Source of the DNA: Anseongella ginsenosidimutans
Lineage (GTDB): Bacteria; Bacteroidota; Bacteroidia; Sphingobacteriales; Sphingobacteriaceae
Assembly (NCBI RefSeq): GCF_008033235.1
Contig: NZ_CP042432.1
Coordinates: forward strand, 2,046,001-2,110,000
Direction of reading: 5' to 3'
Length of the DNA stretch: 64,000 nucleotides
In this document: one piece after another, positions 18,183 to 25,839 of the stretch
Layout of the letters: every line of letters begins with the position of its first letter
Position numbering within the stretch: the first letter of the stretch is position 1
The notes under the pieces: generated by a model
Told to the model about the DNA's origin: nothing
The model's database searches: none
The model's input: the letters and a program-made list of their open reading frames with translations, nothing else
Made by a program: the position numbers and the translations under genes

Positions 18183-19619
18183 ATGAAGAATTTGAGGACG
18201 CTGCTACTTGCTGGTTTGCTGCTGTTTTCCGGCGGGGCCCGGGCGGAAATTACCCTGCCCGCCATTATCGGGAACAATATGGTGCTTCAGCGGCAATCCG
18301 ATGTGAAGCTTTGGGGCAAAGCAAACGCGAACGCGCAGGTTAGCGTGATGACCTCCTGGGATGAAAAGCAGTATTCCACGAAAGCGGATGCGGCGGGGAA
18401 CTGGAAGCTGACCGTGCAAACCCCTGCTGCCGGTGGCCCATACGAGATAAACTTTCGTGAAAACGGGCGCGACGGAGGGCAAAAAGGCGCTTCGATAACG
18501 CTTAGCAATATACTGATTGGCGAAGTATGGGTGTGTTCGGGGCAATCCAACATGGAGATGCCCCTGAAGGGTTACCGGAACCAGCCAATACTGAATGCCA
18601 ACGAGATCCTGACAACGGCCGGCGAACCCATGATCAGGCTTTTCCACCTGGAGCGGGCGGCTTCGGCCACGGAACTCTTTGACTGTAAAGGGGCCTGGGA
18701 GGTTTCTTCCGCCGGATCAGCCGTGTCCTTCAGCGCGGTAGGTTTTCAATTTGCCAAAAAGCTCCAGGCAATACTGGGTGTTCCGGTAGGCGTTATTCAG
18801 ACCGCCTGGGGCGGCACGCCCATAGAAGCATGGACCGATAAAGAAAGCCTTTCTGCCGTTCCCGGGATTGAGATCCCTTTTCCGTCCGACAGCGTGGAGG
18901 CCGGACGGCTGGTATCCACCTGCCTGTATAACGGAATGATCGCGCCCATTGCCGGATTCGGTATAAAAGGTTTTCTCTGGTACCAGGGAGAAGCCAACCG
19001 TGCCCGTCCCGGGCAGTACGCACAGTTAATGGAGGCGATGGTCACGGGATGGCGAAAAAAATGGGGAAATGACAGCCTGCCTTTTTATTACGCCCAAATA
19101 GCGCCTTATGATTATCCGACCCATGCGGCTACGGTTCCTTACCTGAGGGAAGCCCAGCTGAAAGCCATGGAGCTGATCCCTTTTTCAGGAATGGCCGTAA
19201 GCATGGACGTGGGAAGCAGCGAGACCATTCATCCGCCGGATAAAACAACGATTGCTGAACGGCTGCTCTATTGGGCGCTCGCCAAAACTTATGATATGGA
19301 AGGCATTGCTTGTGAAGGCCCCGTATATAAGTCCATGAAAATTGACGGAAATAAGGTACTGCTTTCTTTTGAAAACGCTCCTTCAGGATTTGTCGTGAAA
19401 AGCCAAGGCTTCTCTTGCTTTGAAATAGCAGGCGCCGACAAAACCTTTTATCCTGCTACGGCAGAGATATCCAAAGGAGGGATCCTTGTGCAAAGCGATA
19501 AGGTTGATAAGCCGGTGGCGGTCAGGTATGCCTTTAAAGATTGGGTAGAAGGGGATTTGTATAATACGGCCGGTTTACCGGCATCGTCTTTCCGCACAGA
19601 CGACTGGCCGGCGGAATAA
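18183..19619 (+). CDS. Sialate O-acetylesterase
   Basis: SGNH-type esterase that removes O-acetyl groups from sialic acids so that sialidases and lyases can act. 478 residues with a signal peptide (MKNLRTLLLAGLLLFSGGARA). The N-terminal part (about 22-112) is a small beta domain (ITLPAIIGNNMVLQR) typical of this family. The catalytic serine is in the GQSNM motif (Ser122), a second conserved block is FLWYQGEANR, and the likely catalytic His lies in SSETIHPPDK. It sits between the SusD and a sulfatase gene of the same direction, so it acts in the periplasm or at the outer membrane on imported or surface glycans. Family call is strong; acetylxylan or other acetyl-ester activity is less likely because two sialidase-type genes and a NanA homologue are nearby. 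Confidence 0.92.
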   Translation: MKNLRTLLLAGLLLFSGGARAEITLPAIIGNNMVLQRQSDVKLWGKANANAQVSVMTSWDEKQYSTKADAAGNWKLTVQTPAAGGPYEINFRENGRDGGQKGASITLSNILIGEVWVCSGQSNMEMPLKGYRNQPILNANEILTTAGEPMIRLFHLERAASATELFDCKGAWEVSSAGSAVSFSAVGFQFAKKLQAILGVPVGVIQTAWGGTPIEAWTDKESLSAVPGIEIPFPSDSVEAGRLVSTCLYNGMIAPIAGFGIKGFLWYQGEANRARPGQYAQLMEAMVTGWRKKWGNDSLPFYYAQIAPYDYPTHAATVPYLREAQLKAMELIPFSGMAVSMDVGSSETIHPPDKTTIAERLLYWALAKTYDMEGIACEGPVYKSMKIDGNKVLLSFENAPSGFVVKSQGFSCFEIAGADKTFYPATAEISKGGILVQSDKVDKPVAVRYAFKDWVEGDLYNTAGLPASSFRTDDWPAE

Positions 19620-19629
19620 ATTTATAGGC

Positions 19630-21036
19630 TTGAAAGGGTATTTAACAACTTATTTATTGACCATAGGCGTGATGGCACTGCCTGTATATTTGTTTGCACA
19701 GCCTGCCGCCCCGCCTAGCCGGCCTAATATTGTTTTTATCCTTGCCGACGATCTGGGCTGGTCCGATATCGGATGTTATGGCAATCCGTCCATATCCACG
19801 CCAAACCTCAACAAGCTTGCCCGGGAAGGGATGCTGTTTTCCGATGCTTACGCACCTGCGCCTATCTGCTCGCCCTCCAGGGCCGCGTTTCTGACGGGAA
19901 AATCACCAGCCAGGCTGCATTTTGAGTTTGTGAGCAAACCCGACGGCAGCAAAGCGCCCGCAGGCACACGCTTGCAGCAACCCGCCTACCCCCGGGATCT
20001 GCCGCTGGAAGAAATTACGCTGGCAGAAGCCATTGACAGTACGTATGCAACCGGCTTTTTCGGTAAATGGCATCTTACGCAGGAAAATGACCGTTACCTG
20101 GGCTGGGGCGATACGTTCGGCCCTTTACAGCAGGGCTTTGACAAAGGATCGGAAGGGCTGGGGAGTCATCCTTATGCTTACAGTAAAGAAGAAAAGAAGA
20201 CATTTGGTAATTTCCAACGTGGGGAATATCCTGAAGATGCGCTGACCGGCGAGGCGGTTGCCTTTCTAAAATCCGTCAAAGGCCGGCCTTTCCTGCTCTA
20301 TTATTCAATGTACTACGTGCATACGCCGGTTCAAACGCGCTGCCGGTGGCTGTATGATAAATATAAAAAGCTGCAGGGAGCAGCTGCGACGGAAAAAAGT
20401 ATCCATTATGCGGCCTTTGTGGAAACCATGGACGGGTATGTGGGCCAATTGCTGGAGGCGCTGGAAGAAACAGGCCAGGCAGAAAATACGGTAGTGATTT
20501 TCACCTCGGATAACGGAGGCCATCCTTCTTTTACCGCCCGGGGGAAGCTGAAAGGCAGTAAATGGAACCTTTATGAAGGTGGAGTCCGGGTACCTATGAT
20601 CGTTCGCTGGCCCGGCGTAGTGAAGCCGGGGTCGATATGCCGTATTCCGGTGACGGGCGTGGATGTATTCCCGACGATTTGCAGTATTACAGGCGCTAAA
20701 ACCGATCCGCCAAGGGCACGGGACGGAGCGGACATTACTCCCTTGCTTCGGGACCCTTCCGGCGCGGGTTGGAAAAGGGAAATGCTTTACTGGCATTTTC
20801 CGTATTATCATCCCGACTTTGTCAATACCAAACCCCAGTCTTCCATTCGGGAAGGCCGCTATAAACTCCTCTATTTTTATGAAGAAGGACGAACCGAATT
20901 ATACGACCTCTCAAGAGATCCGGGCGAAGGCCGGGACCTTAGTTTGGCCATGCCGGGTAAAGCGGCACGGATGAAGGATAGTTTATTTGATGAGTTGCAA
21001 AAGGTAAAAGCAAGATTCCCCCTGGTAAGAAATTAA
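19630..21036 (+). CDS. Type I sulfatase (arylsulfatase family)
   Basis: Formylglycine-dependent sulfatase of 468 residues that hydrolyses sulfate esters. The TTG at 19630 is chosen because it opens a proper signal peptide (MKGYLTTYLLTIGVMALPVYLFAQ). Metal-binding ADD (residues 39-41), the formylglycine motif CSPSR with Cys80, and GKWHL, HTP and FTSDNGGHPS blocks are all visible. Being CSPSR it could be matured either by FGE or by an anaerobic maturase; neither gene is in the window. It lies 10 bases after the esterase gene and 1 base before an aldolase gene, so it is part of the sialic acid locus and probably removes sulfate from host-type or other sialylated glycans. Sulfate position specificity is unknown. 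Confidence 0.92.
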   Translation: MKGYLTTYLLTIGVMALPVYLFAQPAAPPSRPNIVFILADDLGWSDIGCYGNPSISTPNLNKLAREGMLFSDAYAPAPICSPSRAAFLTGKSPARLHFEFVSKPDGSKAPAGTRLQQPAYPRDLPLEEITLAEAIDSTYATGFFGKWHLTQENDRYLGWGDTFGPLQQGFDKGSEGLGSHPYAYSKEEKKTFGNFQRGEYPEDALTGEAVAFLKSVKGRPFLLYYSMYYVHTPVQTRCRWLYDKYKKLQGAAATEKSIHYAAFVETMDGYVGQLLEALEETGQAENTVVIFTSDNGGHPSFTARGKLKGSKWNLYEGGVRVPMIVRWPGVVKPGSICRIPVTGVDVFPTICSITGAKTDPPRARDGADITPLLRDPSGAGWKREMLYWHFPYYHPDFVNTKPQSSIREGRYKLLYFYEEGRTELYDLSRDPGEGRDLSLAMPGKAARMKDSLFDELQKVKARFPLVRN

Positions 21037-21037
21037 T

Positions 21038-21982
21038 ATGAAGCCATTAAGCGCCAAAGAGATCTACGGAAACTGGGCGACCCTCTTATTACCCGTTAAT
21101 GCGGATAACAGCATTGATTATCCCGCGCTTGAAGCGGAGATTGACCTGCTGATCTTTATGAATGTAAACGGAATTTATTCCAATGGCACAGCCGGTGAGT
21201 TTTACAACCAGACGGAAGCGGAATTTGACCGCGTGAGCGGCATCCTGGCAGATAAATGCAATGCGGCCGGAATGCCCTTTCAGATCGGTTGTTCGCATAT
21301 GAGCCCGCTCTTGTCGCTGGAACGCCTGCGGCGAGCCGTTTCGTTGAAGCCCTCGGCCATCCAGGTGATCCTTCCCGACTGGTTTCCGCCCGGCATGTCC
21401 GAAATTATTGATTACCTGGAGGTGATGGCAGCGGCCGCAGGACCCGTCGGTTTGGTGCTTTACAATCCTCCGCATGCCAAGAAACAACTTTGTCCGGAAG
21501 ATTTTGGCTGTATCCTGGAAGCAGGTATTCCCCTGGCCGGCTGTAAGGTGGCCGGCGGGGATAAGGAATGGTACCGGACCATGAAGGAACTCGTTCCCGG
21601 CCTTTCCTTATTCGTGCCGGGCCATCATCTGGCAACGGGCTACACGCTGGGAGCAGCGGGCGCCTATTCCAATGTGGCCTGTCTTCATCCCGGGATAGCG
21701 CAGCAATGGTACCAGCAGATGAAAACCGATATAGACAAAGCCCTGGAGTTGGAAAAGCGGATACAGCAGTTTATGAACGAATGCATAGTTCCCTATATCC
21801 GGGAACAGGCTTATTCAAACCAGGCGGTGGATAAATTCATGGCCGCCCTTGGAGGCTGGACGCCTATCACACCGCGGCTGCGCTGGCCATATAAGTGGAT
21901 ACCTGAAGCGGAGGTAGCAGCTGCCAGGGAACACGGGAAACGGCTGCTTCCGGAATTTTTCAGAACGCATGCCCATGTTTAA
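21038..21982 (+). CDS. DapA/NanA-family class I aldolase (dihydrodipicolinate synthase superfamily)
   Basis: 314-residue cytosolic TIM-barrel enzyme that uses a Schiff-base lysine to cleave or form 2-oxo acids. Lys170 (AGCKVAGG) and the proton-relay Tyr142 (LYNPP) are present; the carboxylate-binding loop reads SNGTAGEFYN (48-57). YNPP rather than YHIP differs from the second copy at 24869, which looks like a real sialic acid lyase, so this one may act on a different 2-keto sugar acid. No signal peptide. It overlaps in sequence with the earliest possible starts of the next sulfatase gene, but that gene's likely ATG (22029) is 46 bases further on. Confidence 0.85.
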   Translation: MKPLSAKEIYGNWATLLLPVNADNSIDYPALEAEIDLLIFMNVNGIYSNGTAGEFYNQTEAEFDRVSGILADKCNAAGMPFQIGCSHMSPLLSLERLRRAVSLKPSAIQVILPDWFPPGMSEIIDYLEVMAAAAGPVGLVLYNPPHAKKQLCPEDFGCILEAGIPLAGCKVAGGDKEWYRTMKELVPGLSLFVPGHHLATGYTLGAAGAYSNVACLHPGIAQQWYQQMKTDIDKALELEKRIQQFMNECIVPYIREQAYSNQAVDKFMAALGGWTPITPRLRWPYKWIPEAEVAAAREHGKRLLPEFFRTHAHV

Positions 21983-22004
21983 AGGATATTTTAGATATTT
22001 GCAT

Positions 22005-22029
22005 ATATGTTCTACATTAGGACTAAATA
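22005..22029 (+). promoter_or_regulatory. 25-nt element shared with the SusC promoter at 13251
   Basis: Blocks ATATGT, CTACATTAG and CTAAATA are identical to those at 13251-13275 with the same spacing; only three positions differ. Three bases upstream is GATATTTG (21994-22001), one base off the -7 consensus TAnnTTTG; no convincing -33 TTTG is present. The element's last base is the first base of the sulfatase ATG. This suggests an internal, co-regulated promoter inside the locus. Confidence 0.55.
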
Positions 22030-23552
22030 TGAATTACCTGGCATCTCAGATTTTCCATTTAAAATTTGCCGCCCTTGTGATCTTGGGCCTGCTCCCGCTT
22101 TCTTATTTTCCCCAGGGAGGGCCGGGCGTCGCAGAAGCCCTGCCGCAAACAAAGCACGTTACGGGAAAGCCTAATATCTTATGGATCTGTGCCGACCAGC
22201 AGCGCTGGAATACCATAAATGCCTTAGGGAACGAATATGTCCGCACGCCGAATCTCGATCGCCTGGTAAAGGAAGGAACGGCTTTTAATTATGCGCATTG
22301 CACCGCACCAATCTGTACCCCCAGCCGGGCCAGTTTTTTGACGGGCATGTATTCTTCTACTCTGCACGCTACCAAAAACGGAGCAGCCTACTGGCCGGAA
22401 ACCGCGCCGCTGGTCACTAAGATGCTGAAAGACGCAGGATATGATTGCGGGTTGGCGGGGAAGTTTCATTTGTCCAGCGCCCAGGTCAATAACCCGGAAA
22501 AAAGGCCTGAGGATGACGGGTACAGGATGTTCAGTTATAGTCATTCCCCGCATCAGGGTGGCGATCAAAACCAATACCTTGTATGGCTGAAGAAACAGGG
22601 CTACGAATTCGAAGACCTGAAGAAGCTTCCGGGCGAAAAACAGGCGGCACTGGACCAAACTACCTGGTGTACCAACGAAGCCATTGACTTTATTGAACAG
22701 GATCGCCGGGAACCCTGGCTCATGAGTTTGAATATTTATGCTCCGCACGGGCCCAATGATCCGCCGGCCCATATTTTGGAGCGTTTTGACGTGGAGTCCC
22801 TGCCCGGGCCGGTCTTCAGGGAGTCGGACCTGGAGCAGAAAAGCGTCTTCAATGACGTCATGTTCCAGTCAAAACCCAGGCATCCTGACAGCATTAATGC
22901 GAGGCTGCGGCAAGCCAGGTACTGGGCAGAGATTGAGCTGATTGATGAGAATATCGGCCGCCTGCTGGAAACGCTTGAAAAAACCGGGCAGCTTGGAAAT
23001 ACCCTGATCATCTTTACATCCGATCATGGAGACATGCTTGGCGATCACGGCCTGGTTAACAAGGGCTGCCGTTTTTACGAGGGATTGGTGCGTGTTCCGC
23101 TGATCTTCTGGTGGCCGGGCCAACTCAAACAGAACCAGCAAAGCGATGCCCTGGTGTCGCTGATCGATATTGCTCCCACCTTGCTGGAGATCGCCGGCGA
23201 GGAAGTTCCGGAGCATATGCAGGGCAGAAGCCTGCTTCCTATTTTGAAGGGCGAGGCAAACCCGGATCATTTCCGGGAGTTTGTGCGATGTGAATTCTAC
23301 AGCACAATTGGCGATGTAAAAGGGCGCAAGGCAAGCTATGCGACGATGATAAGGACTAAGGAATACAAGCTGGTGAATTATCACGGCCATTCAAGCGGCG
23401 AATTATTTGATCTGGGAAAAGATCCGGATGAATTCGAGAATCGCTGGGATGATCCGGATTATCAAAAGATCAAGATGGAGCTAATGAAAAAAAGCTTCGA
23501 TGAAACGGTATTTGCAATTGACACCGGGCCTGAGAAGATCGGCAGATACTAG
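22029..23552 (+). CDS. Type I sulfatase, second copy
   Basis: 507 residues from the ATG at 22029; an earlier in-frame ATG at 21969 would overlap the aldolase gene and run through the promoter-like element, so I prefer 22029. N-terminal hydrophobic signal segment (MNYLASQIFHLKFAALVILGLLPL). Metal-binding CADQQRW replaces the usual ADD, and the formylglycine motif is CTPSR (Cys96). Further blocks: GLAGKFHLS, NIYAPHGPNDPP, FTSDHGDMLGDHGLVNKG. The DQQR variant and DHGDMLGDHG block mark a different sulfatase subfamily from the gene at 19630. It likely removes a second kind of sulfate in the same glycan. The sialidase gene follows 81 bases later. Confidence 0.9.
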   Translation: MNYLASQIFHLKFAALVILGLLPLSYFPQGGPGVAEALPQTKHVTGKPNILWICADQQRWNTINALGNEYVRTPNLDRLVKEGTAFNYAHCTAPICTPSRASFLTGMYSSTLHATKNGAAYWPETAPLVTKMLKDAGYDCGLAGKFHLSSAQVNNPEKRPEDDGYRMFSYSHSPHQGGDQNQYLVWLKKQGYEFEDLKKLPGEKQAALDQTTWCTNEAIDFIEQDRREPWLMSLNIYAPHGPNDPPAHILERFDVESLPGPVFRESDLEQKSVFNDVMFQSKPRHPDSINARLRQARYWAEIELIDENIGRLLETLEKTGQLGNTLIIFTSDHGDMLGDHGLVNKGCRFYEGLVRVPLIFWWPGQLKQNQQSDALVSLIDIAPTLLEIAGEEVPEHMQGRSLLPILKGEANPDHFREFVRCEFYSTIGDVKGRKASYATMIRTKEYKLVNYHGHSSGELFDLGKDPDEFENRWDDPDYQKIKMELMKKSFDETVFAIDTGPEKIGRY

Positions 23553-23633
23553 CGCTGTGTTAAGTGAACTGGCAGCACTAAGCCTTCGCCCTCCAAGATC
23601 ACGGTTGACGTGGCCCGGATTTTTTGCTAAAAA

Positions 23634-24839
23634 ATGAAACGACAAATGAATAAAACGAAGAACGTATTTGCGCTCTGCTTTTTGGCCGGCGCAGCTTATT
23701 TAACGCCGGCGCCGGAAGCTCTGGCACAGGCTGGCCGGGCGGCCTCACAGGAAACCGCTGATCAAATGGAACTCTTCAGCTCGGGAGAAGATGATTACGA
23801 TACCTACCGTATTCCTGCCATCGTAACAAGTACGGAGGGAACGCTTTTAGCCTTCTGCGAAGGCCGGAAGGACCACGGAGGGGATGCGGGCAATATTGAT
23901 ATTATTCTGAAACGCTCTGAAGACGGCGGGGCAACCTGGAGCGAACAGCAGGTCATCTGGGATGACGGCGCCAATACCTGCGGGAATCCATGCCCCGTAG
24001 TGGATGAAGAAACCGGCGATATTTTTATACTAATGACCCATAATCTGGGGACTGACCATGAGGCGGATATCATTAAGGGCACATCGGAGTCAACCCGCAC
24101 CGTATGGGTGGCTAAAAGCAGCGATGATGGCCGTACATGGACCACTCCCGCTGATATTACCGCTACTACCAAGAAGAAGGAATGGGGTTGGTACGCCACC
24201 GGTCCCGGCGTGGGCATCCAGATAAAGCACGGCCCCAGGAAAGGCCGCCTGGTGATTCCCTCCGACCACAGTTACGATGATCCCAACGGAAATGTAAGGG
24301 GCGGGCCCTATGAATACGGTTCTCATGCTATTTACAGCGATGATCATGGGAAAACATGGCAGCTGGGTGAGGCCATCCGGCCGAAAGTGAACGAATGCCA
24401 GATAGTGGAACTTGCTGATGGGAACGGAACCCTGTTAATGGACATGCGTTCCTACTTTAATCGCGCATGCCGCACACATGCCATCAGTTATGACGGCGGC
24501 AGCACCTGGACCTCCCCCAAAGATGCACCGGAACTGGTAGAGCCGGTATGCCAGGCAAGCATTCTCCGTTATTCCTGGCCCGGGCGAAAAAGCGAAAGCG
24601 TGCTATTATTCCTGAATCCCGCAAGTACTTCAAAACGCCATAACATGACCATTCGGGCAAGTTATGATGAAGGGAAAACCTGGCCGGTCATAAAAACCCT
24701 GTTTACCGGCCCTTCGGCCTACTCCAGCCTTGGAAAGCTTCCGGATGGTACCATTTTGGCCTTGTATGAGGCGGGAAAGAAGCGGCCTTACGAAAGCATT
24801 ATTTTCCAGAAACTGGACCCGGACGAGCTACTTAAATAA
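23634..24839 (+). CDS. nanH: Exo-alpha-sialidase, GH33
   Basis: 401 residues with a signal peptide (cleavage near ALAQA). A classical GH33 propeller: YRIPAIV (arginine triad, first Arg near residue 61), FCEGRKDHGGDAG (catalytic Asp region), and five Asp boxes (KRSEDGGATWSE, KSSDDGRTWTT, YSDDHGKTWQL, ISYDGGSTWTS, RASYDEGKTWPV). The enzyme releases terminal sialic acid, most likely in the periplasm or at the surface. A second in-frame ATG at 23646 is possible. It is followed 29 bases later by the sialic acid lyase gene, which gives the context needed for the specific call. Confidence 0.93.
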   Translation: MKRQMNKTKNVFALCFLAGAAYLTPAPEALAQAGRAASQETADQMELFSSGEDDYDTYRIPAIVTSTEGTLLAFCEGRKDHGGDAGNIDIILKRSEDGGATWSEQQVIWDDGANTCGNPCPVVDEETGDIFILMTHNLGTDHEADIIKGTSESTRTVWVAKSSDDGRTWTTPADITATTKKKEWGWYATGPGVGIQIKHGPRKGRLVIPSDHSYDDPNGNVRGGPYEYGSHAIYSDDHGKTWQLGEAIRPKVNECQIVELADGNGTLLMDMRSYFNRACRTHAISYDGGSTWTSPKDAPELVEPVCQASILRYSWPGRKSESVLLFLNPASTSKRHNMTIRASYDEGKTWPVIKTLFTGPSAYSSLGKLPDGTILALYEAGKKRPYESIIFQKLDPDELLK

Positions 24840-24868
24840 GAACAAAATAATTTAATCATAAAAAGAAA

Positions 24869-25798
24869 ATGACAAAGAAGATCAGCGGGCTACTTGCCGC
24901 CCCGTTCACCCCCATGCATCCTGACGGTGCAATCAATACGAGTAAAATTCCTGCAATGGTGGATTTACTGGTGAATAACGGAATTACAGGAATATTTATC
25001 TGCGGGAGTACCGGGGAAGGCCCCTCGCTGACGGTTAGCGAACGAAAAGAATTGGCAGAAGCCTTTGTAGATGCCGCCGGGAAGCGCCTGAAGGTATTTG
25101 TACACGTAGGCCATAACAGTTTAGCCGATGCCCGGGACCTGGCCGCCCACGCGCAGCAGACAGGCGCCGATTTTATTTCAGCCACTCCGCCTGCCTATTT
25201 TAAGATATCTTCAACGGATATGCTGGTGCAAAGCCTGGCAATGATTGCCTCCGGGGCGCCCGAATTGCCCTTATACTATTATCATATCCCATCTTTGACA
25301 GGGGTGGGTTTGGATATGGTTGATTTTCTCGAACAGGCAGGACAGGCAATTCCCACACTGGCGGGGATCAAATACACGGCGCCTTTTGTCTATGAGTTTC
25401 AGTCCTGCATGAACTATGCCGGTAAAAAGTATGACGTGCTTTACGGCAGCGATGAAATGCTCCTTTCAGCGCTTGCCACCGGATCGAAGGGATTTATCGG
25501 GAGTACCTATAATTTTATTGCACCTTTATACCGTGAACTGATCAATTCTTTCAATTCGGGGAAACTCGAAGCGGCACAGGCCCTGCAGCTAACATCAGTG
25601 GATATTGTAAGGGTCATCAATAAATATGGAGGGCTTCGCGCTCAGAAAACGATGATGAAATTAATAGGAATGGATTGTGGCCCTGTTCGGCTGCCGCTCC
25701 GCCCGATGGACGCACAGGAAACGATGGAGATGGAAAAGGACCTGCAGCAGGCCACCTTTTTCGATTGGGCCAGCAAGCTGGATGCGCAGCCACATTGA
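24869..25798 (+). CDS. nanA: N-acetylneuraminate lyase
   Basis: Cytosolic class I aldolase that splits N-acetylneuraminate into N-acetylmannosamine and pyruvate. 309 residues; Schiff-base Lys168 (LAGIKYTAP) and Tyr138 in YYYHIPSLTG lie almost exactly where E. coli NanA has Lys165 and Tyr137 (YNIP). The pyruvate-binding loop is GSTGEGPSL (46-54). Its neighbours are a GH33 sialidase upstream and a NanM-SSS fusion transporter 41 bases downstream, which fits a sialic acid catabolic operon. NanE/NagA/NagB-type genes for later steps are not in the window. Confidence 0.92.
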   Translation: MTKKISGLLAAPFTPMHPDGAINTSKIPAMVDLLVNNGITGIFICGSTGEGPSLTVSERKELAEAFVDAAGKRLKVFVHVGHNSLADARDLAAHAQQTGADFISATPPAYFKISSTDMLVQSLAMIASGAPELPLYYYHIPSLTGVGLDMVDFLEQAGQAIPTLAGIKYTAPFVYEFQSCMNYAGKKYDVLYGSDEMLLSALATGSKGFIGSTYNFIAPLYRELINSFNSGKLEAAQALQLTSVDIVRVINKYGGLRAQKTMMKLIGMDCGPVRLPLRPMDAQETMEMEKDLQQATFFDWASKLDAQPH

Positions 25799-25839
25799 AC
25801 AATTGATAAAAATTACGATATAATCTGAAAATACAACGA

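Noticed and set aside
21969-22028. A longer start for the second sulfatase
   Set aside because: It overlaps the aldolase gene and the added residues run through the promoter-like element; the ATG at 22029 opens a hydrophobic signal segment.
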